From: Lathyrus oleraceus
Taxonomy: Eukaryota; Streptophyta; Magnoliopsida; Fabales; Fabaceae
Assembly: GCF_024323335.1 (NCBI RefSeq)
Contig: NC_066580.1
Location: 258,020,977 to 258,084,976, forward strand
Direction: 5' to 3'
DNA length: 64,000 nucleotides
This document shows, piece after piece, positions 39,601-52,989 of this stretch. How positions within the stretch are numbered: position 1 is the first letter of the stretch; each line of letters begins with the position of its first letter. A program made the translations under genes and the position numbers. The notes under the pieces were generated by a model. That model searched no databases. It worked only from the letters and a program-made list of their open reading frames with translations, and had not been told where the DNA came from.

Positions 39601-42197
39601 GAAACATGAAACCTATTAGATGGATACATGGCAAAAGAGCTAAGTTTGCTTTGAACATTATAGGATGGGTTGAAGCACTCCAAATGCATGACTTTGAATT
39701 AAAATGGCATATACAAATACTGATTACTTAGCTACTTATTGTATTTTTTTCATCATAGTAGCTTTCTTGAGGTGACTATGTTTACTACACCAAATCATTA
39801 TTGAAAGAATCATTTATCCTTATTTCATACCTTTTTTAAAAAATCAAATATATGTGTTAAACACTAAAACAAGAGAATATGCGGATTTTTTATGATTAAT
39901 TTTATTGACTTAAATTGTAATGTGTTGATATTTGAGTTGTTTTAAATATGAAAATCAAAATAAAATATATTGATATCAAAATATGTTGTTTAAAAAAATT
40001 ACAATGAAAAAAAGAAATAAAAAAAATGACGTTTTTATAGACAAAGATGGGTTAAAGTTATGAAAAATAAAACAAATATTGAAAATAACGTAGAGCTACT
40101 TTTGTAAGAAACATGAAACCTATTAGATGGATACATGGCAAAAGAGCTAAGTTTGCTTTGAACATTATAGGATGGGTTGAAGCACTCCAAATGCATGACT
40201 TTGAATTAAAATGGCATATACAAATACTGATTACTTAGCTACTTATTGTATTTTTTTCATCATAGTAGCCTTCTATAGGTGACTATGTTTACTACACCAA
40301 ATCATTATTGAAAGAATCATATATCCTTATTTCATACCTTTTTAAAAAAATCAAATATATGTGTTAAACACTAAAACAAGAGAATATGCGGATTTTTTAT
40401 GATTAATTTTATTGACTTAAATTGTAATGTGTTGATATTTGAGTTGTTTTAAATATGAAAATCTAAAATAAAATATATTGATATCAAAATATGTTGTTTA
40501 AAAAAATTACAATGAAAAAAAGAAATAAAAAAAATGACGTTTTTATAGACAAAGATGGGTTAAAGTTATGAAAAATAAAACAAATATTGAAAATAACGTA
40601 GAGCTACTTTTGTAAGAAACATGAAACCTATTAGATGGATACATGGCAAAAGAGCTAAGTTTGCTTTGAACATTATAGGATGGGTTGAAGCACTCCAAAT
40701 GCATGACTTTGAATTAAAATGGCATATACAAATACTGATTACTTAGCTACTTATTGTATTTTTTTTCATCATAGTAGCCTTCTATAGGTGACTATGTTTA
40801 CTACACCAAATCATTATTGAAAGAATCATTTATCCTTATTTCATACCTTTTTAAAAAAAATCAAATATATGTGTTAAACACTAAAACAAGAGAATATGCG
40901 GATTTTTTATGATTAATTTTATTGACTTAAATTGTAATGTGTTGATATTTGAGTTGTTTTAAATATGAAAATCTAAAATAAAATATATTGATATCAAAAT
41001 ATGTTGTTTAAAAAAATTACAATGAAAAAAAGAAATAAAAAAAATGACGTTTTTATAGACAAAGATGGGTTAAAGTTATGAAAAATAAAACAAATATTGA
41101 AAATAACGTAGAGCTACTTTTGTAAGAAACATGAAACCTATTAGATGGATACATGGCAAAAGAGCTAAGTTTGCTTTGAACATTATAGGATGGGTTGAAG
41201 CACTCCAAATGCATGACTTTGAATTAAAATGGCATATACAAATACTGATTACTTAGCTACTTATTGTATTTTTTTTCATCATAGTAGCCTTCTATAGGTG
41301 ACTATGTTTACTACACCAAATCATTATTGAAAGAATCATATATCCTTATTTCATACCTTTTTAAAAAAATCAAATATATGTGTTAAACACTAAAACAAGA
41401 GAATATGCGGATTTTTTATGATTAATTTTATTGACTTAAATTGTAATGTGTTGATATTTGAGTTGTTTTAAATATGAAAATCTAAAATAAAATATATTGA
41501 TATCAAAATATGTTGTTTAAAAAAATTACAATGAAAAAAAGAAATAAAAAAAATGACGTTTTTATAGACAAAGATGGGTTAAAGTTATGAAAAATAAACA
41601 AATATTGAAAATAACGTAGAGCTACTTTTGTAAGAAACATGAAACCTATTAGATGGATACATGGCAAAAGAGCTAAGTTTGCTTTGAACATTATAGGATG
41701 GGTTGAAGCACTCCAAATGCATGACTTTGAATTAAAATGGCATATACAAATACTGATTACTTAGCTACTTATTGTATTTTTTTTCATCATAGTAGCCTTC
41801 TATAGGTGACTATGTTTACTACACCAAATCATTATTGAAAGAATCATTTATCCTTATTTCATACCTTTTTAAAAAAATCAAATATATGTGTTAAACACTA
41901 AAACAAGAGAATATGCGGATTTTTTATGATTAATTTTATTGACTTATATTGTAATGTGTTGATATTTGAGTTGTTTTAAATATGAAAATCTAAAATAAAA
42001 TATATTGATATCAAAATATGTTGTTTAAAAAATTACAATGAAAAAAGAAATAAAAAAAAATGACGTTTTTATAGACAAAGATGGGTTAAAGTTATGAAAA
42101 ATAAAACAAATATTGAAAATAACGTAGAGCTACTTTTGTAAGAAACATGAAACCTATTAGATGGATACATGGCAAAAGAGCTAAGTTTGCTTTGAAC
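36603..42197 (+). repeat. Run of class A monomers (10 of 11 units)
   Basis: Units start at 36603, 37112, 37620, 38129, 38638, 39149, 39657, 40164, 40672, 41182 and 41690. All but 39657 are A. The 39657 unit has the B marker gtagctttcttgagg but ends as A (tatagacaaag, aataaaacaaatattg). No C monomer occurs for 5.6 kb. Spacing is very even, 507-511 bp. The unit at 38129 has the ttttcaatatg subtype and gattatatttatt. This is the only stretch where the array is close to a simple one-monomer tandem repeat. Confidence 0.88.
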
Positions 42198-45100
42198 ATT
42201 ATAGGATGGGTTGAAGCACTCCAAATGCATGACTTTGAATTAAAATGGCATATACAAATACTGATTACTTAGCTACTTATTGAATTTTTTTTCATCATAG
42301 TAGCTTTTTTGAGGTGACTATGTTTACTACACCAAATCATTATTGAGAGAATCATTTATCCTTATTTCATACCTTTTTAAAAAAATCAAATATATGTGTT
42401 AAACACTAAAACAAGAGAATATGCGGATTTTTTACGATTAATTTTATTGACTTATATTTTAATGTGTTGATATTTGAGTTGTTTTAAATATTAAAATCAA
42501 AAATAAAATATATTGATATCAAAATATGTTGTTTAAAAAAATTACAATGAAAAAAAGAAATAAAAAAAATGACGTTTTTATAGTCAAAGATGGGTTAAAG
42601 TTATGGAAAAAAAAACAAATATTGAAAATAACGTAGAGCTACTTTTGTAAGAAACATGAAACCTATTAGATGGATACATGGCAAAAGAGCTAAGTTTGTT
42701 TTTTTACATTATAGGATGGGTTGAAGCACTCTAAATGCATGACTTTGAATTAAAATGGCATTTACAATTACTTATTACGTAACTACTGATTGTATTTTTT
42801 ATACATAGTAGCCTTTTCAAGGTGACTATGTTTACTACACCAAATCATTATTGAAAGAATCATTTATCCTTATTTCATACCTTTTTATAAAAATCAAATA
42901 TATGTGTTAAACAATAAAATAAGAGAATATGCGGATTTTTTATGATTAATTTAATTGACTGAAATTGTAATATGTTGATATTTGAGTTGTTTTAAATATG
43001 AAAATCTTAAATAAAATATATTGATATCAAAATATGTTGTTTTAAAAAAATTACAATGAAAAAAGAAATAAAAAAATGACAATGAAAAAAAGACTTAAAA
43101 AATGACGTTTTTATATACAAAGATGGGTTAAAGTTATGAAAAATAAGACAAATATTAAAAATAACGTAGAGCTACTTTTGTTAGAAACATGAAACCTATT
43201 AGATGGAGACATGGCAAAAGAGCTAAGTTTGCTTTGAACATTATAGGATGGGTTGAAGCACTCCAAATGCATGACTTTGAATTAAAATGGCATATACAAA
43301 TACTGATTACTTAGCTACTTATTGTATTTTTTTTCATCATAGTAGCCTTCTATAGGTGACTATGTTTACTACACCAAATCATTATTGAAAGAATCATTTA
43401 TCCTTATTTCATACCTTTTTTAAAAAATCAAATATATGTGTTAAACACTAAAACAAGAGAATATGCGGATTTTTTATGATTAATTTTATTGACTTAAATT
43501 GTAATGTGTTGATATTTGAGTTGTTTTAAATATGAAAATCTAAAATAAAATATATTGATATCAAAATATGTTGTTTAAAAAAATTACAATGAAAAAAAGA
43601 AATAAAAAAATGACGTTTTTATAGTCAAAGATGGGTTAAAGTTATGAAAAAAAAACAAATATTGAAAATAACGTAGAGCTACTTTTGTAAGAAACATGAA
43701 ACCTATTAGATGGATACATGGCAAAAGAGCTAAGTTTGCTTTGAACATTATAGGATGGGTTGAAGCACTCCAAATGCATGACTTTGAATTAAAATGGCAT
43801 ATACAAATACTGATTACTTAGCTACTTATTGTATTTTTTTTCATCATAGTAGCCTTCTTAGGTGACTATGTTTACTACACCAAATCATTATTGAAAGAAT
43901 CATTTATCCTTATTTCATATCTTTTTAAAAAAAATCAAATATATGTGTTAAACACTAAAACAAGAGAATATGTGGATTTTTTATGATTAATTTTATTGAC
44001 TTAAATTCTAATGTGTTGATATTTGAGTTGTTTTAAATATGAAAATCTAAAATAAAATATATTGATATCAAAATATGTTGTTTAAAAAAATTACAATGAA
44101 AAAAAGAAATAAAAAAATGACGTTTATATAGTCAAAGATGGGTTAAAGTTATGAAAAAAAAACAAATATTGAAAATAACGTAGAGCTACTTTTGTAAGAA
44201 ACATGAAACCTATTAGATGGATACATGGCAAAAGAGCTAAGTTTGTTTTTTACATTATAGGATGGGTTGAAGCACTCTAAATGCATGACTTTGAATTAAA
44301 ATGGCATTTACAATTACTTATTACGTAACTACTGATTGTATTTTTTTCATAGTAGCCTTTTCAAGGTGACTATGTTTACTACACCAAATCATTATTGAAA
44401 GAATCATTTATCCTTATTTCATACCTTTTTATAAAAAAATCAAATATATGTGTTAAACAATAAAATAAGAGAATATGCGGATTTTTTATGATTAATTTAA
44501 TTGACTGAAATTGTAATGTGTTGATATTTGAGTTGTTTTAAATATGAAAATCTTAAATAAAATATATTGATATCAAAATATGTTGTTTTAAAAAAATTAC
44601 AATGAAAAAAGAAATAAAAAAATGACAATGAAAAAAGAACTTAAAAAATGACGTTTTTATATACAAAGATGGGTTAAAGTTATGAAAAATAAGACAAATA
44701 TTAAAATAACGTAGAGCTACTTTTGTTAGAAACATGAAACCTATTAGATGGAGACATGGCAAAAGAGCTAAGTTTGCTTTGAACATTATAGGATGGGTTG
44801 AAGCACTCCAAATGCATGACTTTGAATTAAAATGGCATATACAAATACTATTACTTAGCTACTTATTGTATTTTTTTTCATCATAGTAGCCTTCTATAGG
44901 TGACTATGTTTACTACACCAAATCATTATTGAAAGAATCATTTATCCTTATTTCATATCTTTTTTAAAAAATCAAATATATGTGTTAAACACTAAAACAA
45001 GAGAATATGCGGATTTTTTACGATTAATTTTATTGACTTATATTCTAATGTGTTGATATTTGAGTTGTTTTAAATATGAAAATCTAAAATAAAATATATT

Positions 45101-46840
45101 GATATCAAAATATGTTGTTTAAAAAAATTACAATGAAAAAAAGAAATAAAAAAATGACGTTTTTATAGTCAAAGATGGGTTAAAGTTATGAAAAAAAAAC
45201 AAATATTGAAAATAACGTAGAGCTACTTTTGTAAGAAACATGAAACCTATTAGATGGATACATGGCAAAAGAGCTAAGTTTGTTTTTTTACATTATAGGA
45301 TGGGTTGAAGCACTCTAAATGCATGACTTTGAATTAAAATGGCATTTACAATTACTTATTACGTAACTACTGATTGTATTTTTTAATCATAGTAGCCTTT
45401 CAAGGTGACTATGTTTACTACACCAAATCATTATTGAAAGAATCATTTATCCCTTATTTCATACCTTTTTAAAAAAATCAAATATATGTTTAAACAATAA
45501 AATAAGAGAATATGCGGATTTTTTATGATTAATTTAATTGACTGAAATTGTAATGTGTTGATATTTGAGTTGTTTTAAATATGAAAATCTTAAATAAAAT
45601 ATATTGATATCAAAATATGTTGTTTTAAAAAAATTACAATGAAAAAAGAAATAAAAAAATGACAATGAAAAAAAGAACTTAAAAAATGACGTTTTTATAT
45701 ACAAAGATGGGTTAAAGTTATGAAAAATAAGACAAATATTAAAAATAACGTAGAGCTACTTTTGTTAGAAACATGAAACCTATTAGATGGAGACATGGCA
45801 AAAGAGCTAAGTTTGCTTTGAACATTATAGGATGGGTTGAAGCACTCCAAATGCATGACTTTGAATTAAAATGGCATATACAAATACTGATTACTTAGCT
45901 ACTTATTGTATTTTTTTTCATCATAGTAGCCTTCTTAGGTGACTATGTTTACTACACCAAATCATTATTGAAAGAATCATTTATCCTTATTTCATACCTT
46001 TTTAAAAAAATCAAATATATGTGTTAAACACTAAAACAAGAGAATATGCGGATTTTTTATGATTAATTTTATTGACTTAAATTGTAATGTGTTGATATTT
46101 GAGTTGTTTTAAATATGAAAATCTAAAATAAAATATATTGATATCAAAATATGTTGTTTAAAAAAATTACAATGAAAAAAAGAAATAAAAAAATGACGTT
46201 TTTATAGACAAAGATGGGTTAAAGTTATGAAAAAAAAAACAAATATTAAAAATAACGTAGAGCTACTATTGTAAGAAACATGAAACCTATTAGACGGAGA
46301 CATGGCAAAAGAGCTAAGTTTGCTTTGACCATTATAGGATGGGTTGAAGCACTCCAAATGCATGACTTTGAATTAAAATGGCATATACAAATACTGATTA
46401 CTTAGCTACTTATTGTATTTTTTTTCATCATAGTAGCCTTCTTGAGGTGACTATGTTTACTACACCAAATCATTATTGAGAGAATCATTTATCCTTATTT
46501 CATACCTTTTTAAAAAAAATCAAATATATGTGTTAAACACTAAAACAAGAGAATATGCGGATTTTTTATGATTAATTTTATTGACTTAAATTGTAATGTG
46601 TTGATATTTGAGTTGTTTTCAATATGAAAATCTAAAATAAAATATATTGATATCAAAATATGTTGTTTAAAAAAATTACAATGAAAAAAAGAAATAAAAA
46701 AAATGACGTTTTTATAGACAAAGATGGGTTAAAGTTATGAAAAATAAAACAAATATTGAAAATAACGTAGAGCTACTTTTGTAAGAAACATGAAACCTAT
46801 TAGATGGAGACATGGCAAAAGAGCCAAGTTTGCTTTGAAC
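42198..46840 (+). repeat. Mixed block: B, C, A/B, B, C, AB, C, A, B/A
   Basis: Units start at 42198, 42708, 43240, 43747, 44254, 44785, 45292, 45824 and 46331. The order from 43240 to 45823 (A/B, B, C, AB hybrid, C) is close to the five-monomer unit that dominates after 55.6 kb. The AB hybrid at 44785 has the shared atactattacttag start and switches from A to B between 44901 and 44953. The unit at 46331 is B at its start (ttcttgagg, gagagaatc) and A at its end, and carries ttttcaatatg. Confidence 0.82.
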
Positions 46841-48359
46841 ATTATAGGATGGGTTGAAGCACTCCAAATGCATGACTTTGAATTAAAATGGCATATACAA
46901 ATACTGATTACTTAGCTACTTATTGTATTTTTTTTCATCATAGTAGCCTTCTATAGGTGACTATGTTTACTACACCAAATCATTATTGAAAGAATCATAT
47001 ATCCTTATTTCATACCTTTTTAAAAAAATCAAATATATGTGTTAAACACTAAAACAAGAGAATATGCGGATTTTTTACTTAAATTGTAATGTGTTGATAT
47101 TTGAGTTGTTTTAAATATGAAAATCTAAAATAAAATATATTGATATCAAAATATGTTGTTTAAAAAAATTACAATGAAAAAAAGAAATAAAAAAAATGAC
47201 GTTTTTATAGACAAAGATGGGTTAAAGTTATGAAAAATAAAACAAATATTGAAAATAACGTAGAGCTACTTTTGTAAGAAACATGAAACCAATTAGATGG
47301 ATACATGGCAAAAGAGCTAAGTTTGCTTTGAACATTATAGGATGGGTTGAAGCACTCCAAATGCATGACTTTGAATTAAAATGGCATATACAAATACTGA
47401 TTACTTAGCTACTTATTGTATTTTTTTTTCATCATAGTAGCTTTCTTGAGGTGACTATGTTTACTACATCAAATCATTATTGAAAGAATCATTTATCCTT
47501 ATTTCATATCTTTTTAAAAAAAATCAAATATATGTGTTAAACACTAAAACAAGAGAATATGCGGATTTTTTACTTATATTCTAATGTGTTGATATTTGAG
47601 TTGTTTTAAATATAACAATCTAAATAAAATATATTGATATCAAAATATGTTGTTTAAAAAAATTACAATGAAAAAAAGAAATAAAAAAAATGACGTTTTT
47701 ATAGTCAAAGATGGGTTAAAGTTATGAAAAACAAGACAAATAGTGAAAATAATGTAGAGCTACTTTTGTTATAAACATGAAACCTATTAGATGGATACAT
47801 AGCAAAAGAGCTAAGTTTGCTTTTTTTACATTATAGGATGGGTTGAAGCACTCTAAATGCATGACTTTGAAATAAAATGGCATTTACAAGTACTTATTAC
47901 GTAACTACTGATTGTATTTTTTAATCATAGTAGCATTTTCAAGGTGACTATGTTTACTACACCAAATCATTATTGAAAGAATCATTTATCCTTATTTCAT
48001 ATCTTTTTATAAAAAATCAAATATATGTGTTAAACACTAAAATAAGAGAATATGCGGATTTTTTATGATTAATTTAATTGACTGAAATTGTAATGTGTTG
48101 ATATTTGAGTTGTTTTAAATATGAAAATCTTAAATAAATATATTGATATCAAAATATGTTGTTTTAAAAAAATTACAATGAAAAAAAGAATAAAAAAATG
48201 ACAATGAAAAAAGAAATAAAAAATGACGTTTTTATATACAAAGATGGGTTAAAGTTATGAAAAATAAGACAAATATTAAAATAACGTAGAGCTACTTTTG
48301 TTAGAAACATGAAACCTATTAGATGGAGACATGGCAAAAGAGCTAAGTTTGCTTTGAAC
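46841..48359 (+). repeat. A-B-C2 trimer with a 16-bp deletion in both A and B
   Basis: Units start at 46841 (A, 493 bp), 47334 (B, 496 bp) and 47830 (C2, 530 bp). In A and in B the sequence goes from gatttttta directly to ctta, losing tgattaattttattga (junctions near 47077 and 47571). Linked markers are aaccaattagatgg, taacaatc, aatgtagag, gttataaac, acatagcaaaag, gaaataaaatgg, caagtactt and gtagcatttt. The same set recurs at 51450-52989. Confidence 0.88.
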
Positions 48360-51300
48360 ATTATAGGATGGGTTGAAGCACTCCAAATGCATGACTTTGA
48401 ATTAAAATGGCATATACAAATACTGATTACTTAGCTACTTATTGTATTTTTTTTCATCATAGTAGCCTTCTATAGGTGACTATGTTTACTACACCAAATC
48501 ATTATTGAAAGAATCATATATCCTTATTTCATACCTTTTTAAAAAAATCAAATATATGTGTTAAACACTAAAACAAGAGAATATGCGGATTTTTTATGAT
48601 TAATTTTATTGACTTAAATTGTAATGTGTTGATATTTGAGTTGTTTTAAATATGAAAATCTAAAATAAAATATATTGATATCAAAATATGTTGTTTAAAA
48701 AAATTACAATGAAAAAAAGAAATAAAAAAATGACGTTTTTATAGACAAAGATGGGTTAAAGTTATGAAAAATAAAACAAATATTGAAAATAACGTAGAGC
48801 TACTTTTGTAAGAAACATGAAACCTATTAGATGGATACATGGCAAAAGAGCTAAGTTTGTTTTTTTACATTATAGGATGGGTTGAAGCACTCCAAATGCA
48901 TGACTTTGAATTAAAATGGCATTACAATACTTATTACTTAGCTACTTATTGTATTTTTTATCATAGTAGCCTTTTCAAGGTGACTATGTTTACTACACCA
49001 AATCATTATTGAAAGAATCATTTATCCTTATTTCATACCTTTTTATAAAAAATCAAATATATGTGTTAAACACTAAAACAAGAGAATATGCGGATTTTTT
49101 ATGATTAATTTATTGACTGAAATTGTAATGTGTTGATATTTGAGTTGTTTTAAATATGAAAATCTTAAATAAAATATATTGATATCAAAATATGTTGTTT
49201 AAAAAAATTACAATGAAAAAAAGAAAAAAAAATGACATGAAAAAAGAACTTAAAAATGACGTTTTTATATACAAAGATGGGTTAAAGTTATGAAAAATAA
49301 GACAAATATTAAAATAACGTAGAGCTACTTTTGTTAGAAACATGAAACCTATTAGATGGAGACATGGCAAAAGAGCTAAGTTTGCTTTGAACATTATAGG
49401 ATGGGTTGAAGCACTCCAAATGCATGACTTTGAATTAAAATGGCATATACAAATACTGATTACTTAGCTACTTATTGTATTTTTTTTCATCATAGTAGCC
49501 TTCTTAGGTGACTATGTTTACTACACCAAATCATTATTGAAAGAATCATTTATCCTTATTTCATACCTTTTTAAAAAAATCAAATATATGTGTTAAACAC
49601 TAAAACAAGAGAATATGCGGATTTTTTATGATTAATTTTATTGACTTAAATTGTAATGTGTTGATATTTGAGTTGTTTTAAATATGAAAATCTAAAATAA
49701 AATATATTGATATCAAAATATGTTGTTTAAAAAAATTACAATGAAAAAAAGAAATAAAAAAATGACGTTTTTATAGACAAAGATGGGTTAAAGTTATGAA
49801 AAATAAACAAATATTGAAAATAACGTAGAGCTACTTTTGTAAGAAACATGAAACCTATTAGATGGATACATGGCAAAAGAGCTAAGTTTGCTTTGAACAT
49901 TATAGGATGGGTTGAAGCACTCCAAATGCATGACTTTGAATTAAAATGGCATATACAAATACTGATTACTTAGCTACTTATTGTATTTTTTTTCATCATA
50001 GTAGCCTTCTATAGGTGACTATGTTTACTACACCAAATCATTATTGAAAGAATCATTTATCCTTATTTCATACCTTTTTAAAAAAATCAAATATATGTGT
50101 TAAACACTAAAACAAGAGAATATGCGGATTTTTTATGATTATATTTATTGACTTAAATTGTAATGTGTTGATATTTGAGTTGTTTTCAATATGAAAATCT
50201 AAAATAAAATATATTGATATCAAAATATGTTGTTTAAAAAAATTACAATGAAAAAAAGAAATAAAAAAATGACGTTTTTATAGACAAAGATGGGTTAAAG
50301 TTATGAAAAATAAAACAAATATTGAAAATAACGTAGAGCTACTTTTGTAAGAAACATGAAACCTATTAGATGGATACATGGCAAAAGAGCTAAGTTTGCT
50401 TTGAACATTATAGGATGGGTTGAAGCACTCCAAATGCATGACTTTGAATTAAAATGGCATATACAAATACTGATTACTTAGCTACTTATTGTATTTTTTT
50501 TCATCATAGTAGCTTTCTTGAGGTGACTATGTTTACTACATCAAATCATTATTGAAAGAATCATTTATCCTTATTTCATATCTTTTTAAAAAAATCAAAT
50601 ATATGTGTTAAACACTAAAACAAGAGAATATGTGGATTTTTTATGATTAATTTTATTGACTTAAATTCTAATATGTTGATATTTGAGTTGTTTTAAATAT
50701 GAAAATCTAAAATAAAATATATTGATATCAAAATATGTTGTTTAAAAAAATTACAATGAAAAAAAGAAATAAAAAAAATGACGTTTTTATAGTCAAAGAT
50801 GGGTTAAAGTTATGAAAAATAAGACAAATATTGAAAATAACGTAGAGCTACTTTTGTTAGAAACATGAAACCTATTAGATGGATACATGGCAAAAGAGCT
50901 AAGTTTGCTTTTTTACATTATAGGATGGGTTGAAGCACTCTAAATGGATGACTTTGAATTAAAATGGCATTTACAATTACTTATTACGTAACTACTGATT
51001 GTATTTTTTAATCATAGTAGCCTTTTCAAGGTGACTATGTTTACTACACCAAATCATTATTGAAAGAATCATTTATCCTTATTTCATACCTTTTTAAAAA
51101 AAATCAAATATATGTGTTAAACACTAAAATAAGAGAATATGCGGATTTTTTATGATTAATTTATTGACTGAAATTGTAATGTGTTGATATTTGAGTTGTT
51201 TTAAATATGAAAATCTTAAATAAAATATATTGATATCAAAATATGTTGTTTTAAAAAAATTACAATGAAAAAAAGAAATAAAAAATGACAATGAAAAAAA

Positions 51301-51449
51301 GAAATTAAAAAATGACGTTTTTATATACAAAGATGGGTTAAAGTTATGAAAAATAAGACAAATATTAAAAATAACGTAGAGCTACTTTTGTTAGAAACAT
51401 GAAACCTATTAGATGGAGACATGGCAAAAGAGCTAAGTTTGCTTTGAAC
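48360..51449 (+). repeat. A-C-A-A-B-C block
   Basis: Units start at 48360 (A ending in a B-like gtttgttttttt), 48869 (C, mosaic start), 49393 (A), 49899 (A with ttttcaatatg), 50407 (B) and 50917 (C). A B unit is missing between the first A and C, apparently by an exchange that left the T-rich B end on the A monomer. The C at 50917 shares the rare aaatggatgac with the C at 1031. Confidence 0.82.
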
Positions 51450-52989
51450 ATTATAGGATGGGTTGAAGCACTCCAAATGCATGACTTTGAATTAAAATGG
51501 CATATACAAATACTGATTACTTAGCTACTTATTGTATTTTTTTTCATCATAGTAGCCTTCTATAGGTGACTATGTTTACTACACCAAATCATTATTGAAA
51601 GAATCATTTATCCTTATTTCATACCTTTTTAAAAAAAATCAAATATATGTGTTAAACACTAAAACAAGAGAATATGCGGATTTTTTATGATTAATTTTAT
51701 TGACTTAAATTGTAATGTGTTGATATTTGAGTTGTTTTAAATATGAAAATCTAAAATAAAATATATTGATATCAAAATATGTTGTTTAAAAAATTACAAT
51801 GAAAAAAAGAAATAAAAAAAAATGACGTTTTTATAGACAAAGATGGGTTAAAGTTATGAAAAATAAAACAAATATTGAAAATAACGTAGAGCTACTTTTG
51901 TAAGAAACATGAAACCAATTAGATGGATACATGGCAAAAGAGCTAAGTTTGTCTTTTTACATTATAGGATGGGTTGAAGCACTCCAAATGCATGACTTTG
52001 AATTAAAATGACATATACAAATACTGATTACTTAGCTACTTATTGTATTTTTTTTTCATCATAGTAGCTTTCTTGAGGTGACTATGTTTACTACATCAAA
52101 TCATTATTGAAAGAATCATTTATCCTTATTTCATATCTTTTTTAAAAAAATCAAATATATGTGTTAAACACTAAAACAAGAGAATATGCGGATTTTTTTA
52201 CTTATATTCTAATGTTTTGATATTTGAGTTGTTTTAAATATAACAATCTAAAATAAAATATATTGATATCAAAATATGTTGTTTAAAAAAATTACAATGA
52301 AAAAAAGAAATAAAAAAAATGACGTTTTTATAGTCAAAGATGGGTTAAAGTTATGAAAAACAAGACAAATAGTGAAAATAATGTAGAGCTACTTTTGTTA
52401 TAAACATGAAACCTATTAGATGGATACATAGCAAAAGAGCTAAGTTTGCTTTTTTTACATTATAGGATGGGTTGAAGCACTCTAAATGCATGACTTTGAA
52501 ATAAAATGGCATTTACAAGTACTTATTACGTAACTACTGATTGTATTTTTTAATCATAGTAGCATTTTCAAGGTGACTATGTTTACTACACCAAATCATT
52601 ATTGAAAGAATCATTTATCCTTATTTCATACCTTTTTATAAAAAATCAAATATATGTGTTAAACAATAAAATAAGAGAATATGCGGATTTTTTATGATTA
52701 ATTTAATTGACTGAAATTGTAATGTGTTGATATTTGAGTTGTTTTAAATATGAAAATCTTAAATAAAATATATTGATATCAAAATATGTTGTTTTAAAAA
52801 AATTACAATGAAAAAAAAATAAAAAATGACAATGAAAAAAAGAAATAAAAAATGACATTTTTATATACAAAGATGGGTTAAAGTTATGAAAAATAAGACA
52901 AATATTAAAAATTACGTAGAGCTACTTTTGTTAGAAACATGAAACCTATTAGATGGAGACATGGCAAAAGAGCTAAGTTTGCTTTGAAC
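51450..52989 (+). repeat. Second copy of the A-B-C2 block seen at 46.8-48.4 kb
   Basis: Units start at 51450 (A, full length, ending aaccaattagatgg), 51961 (B, 498 bp with the 16-bp deletion, junction near 52200) and 52459 (C2). The B and C units share nearly all linked variants with 47334 and 47830. The offset between the two C2 units is 4629 bp and between the following A units 4630 bp. The A unit here lacks the deletion that its counterpart at 46841 has. Confidence 0.87.
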
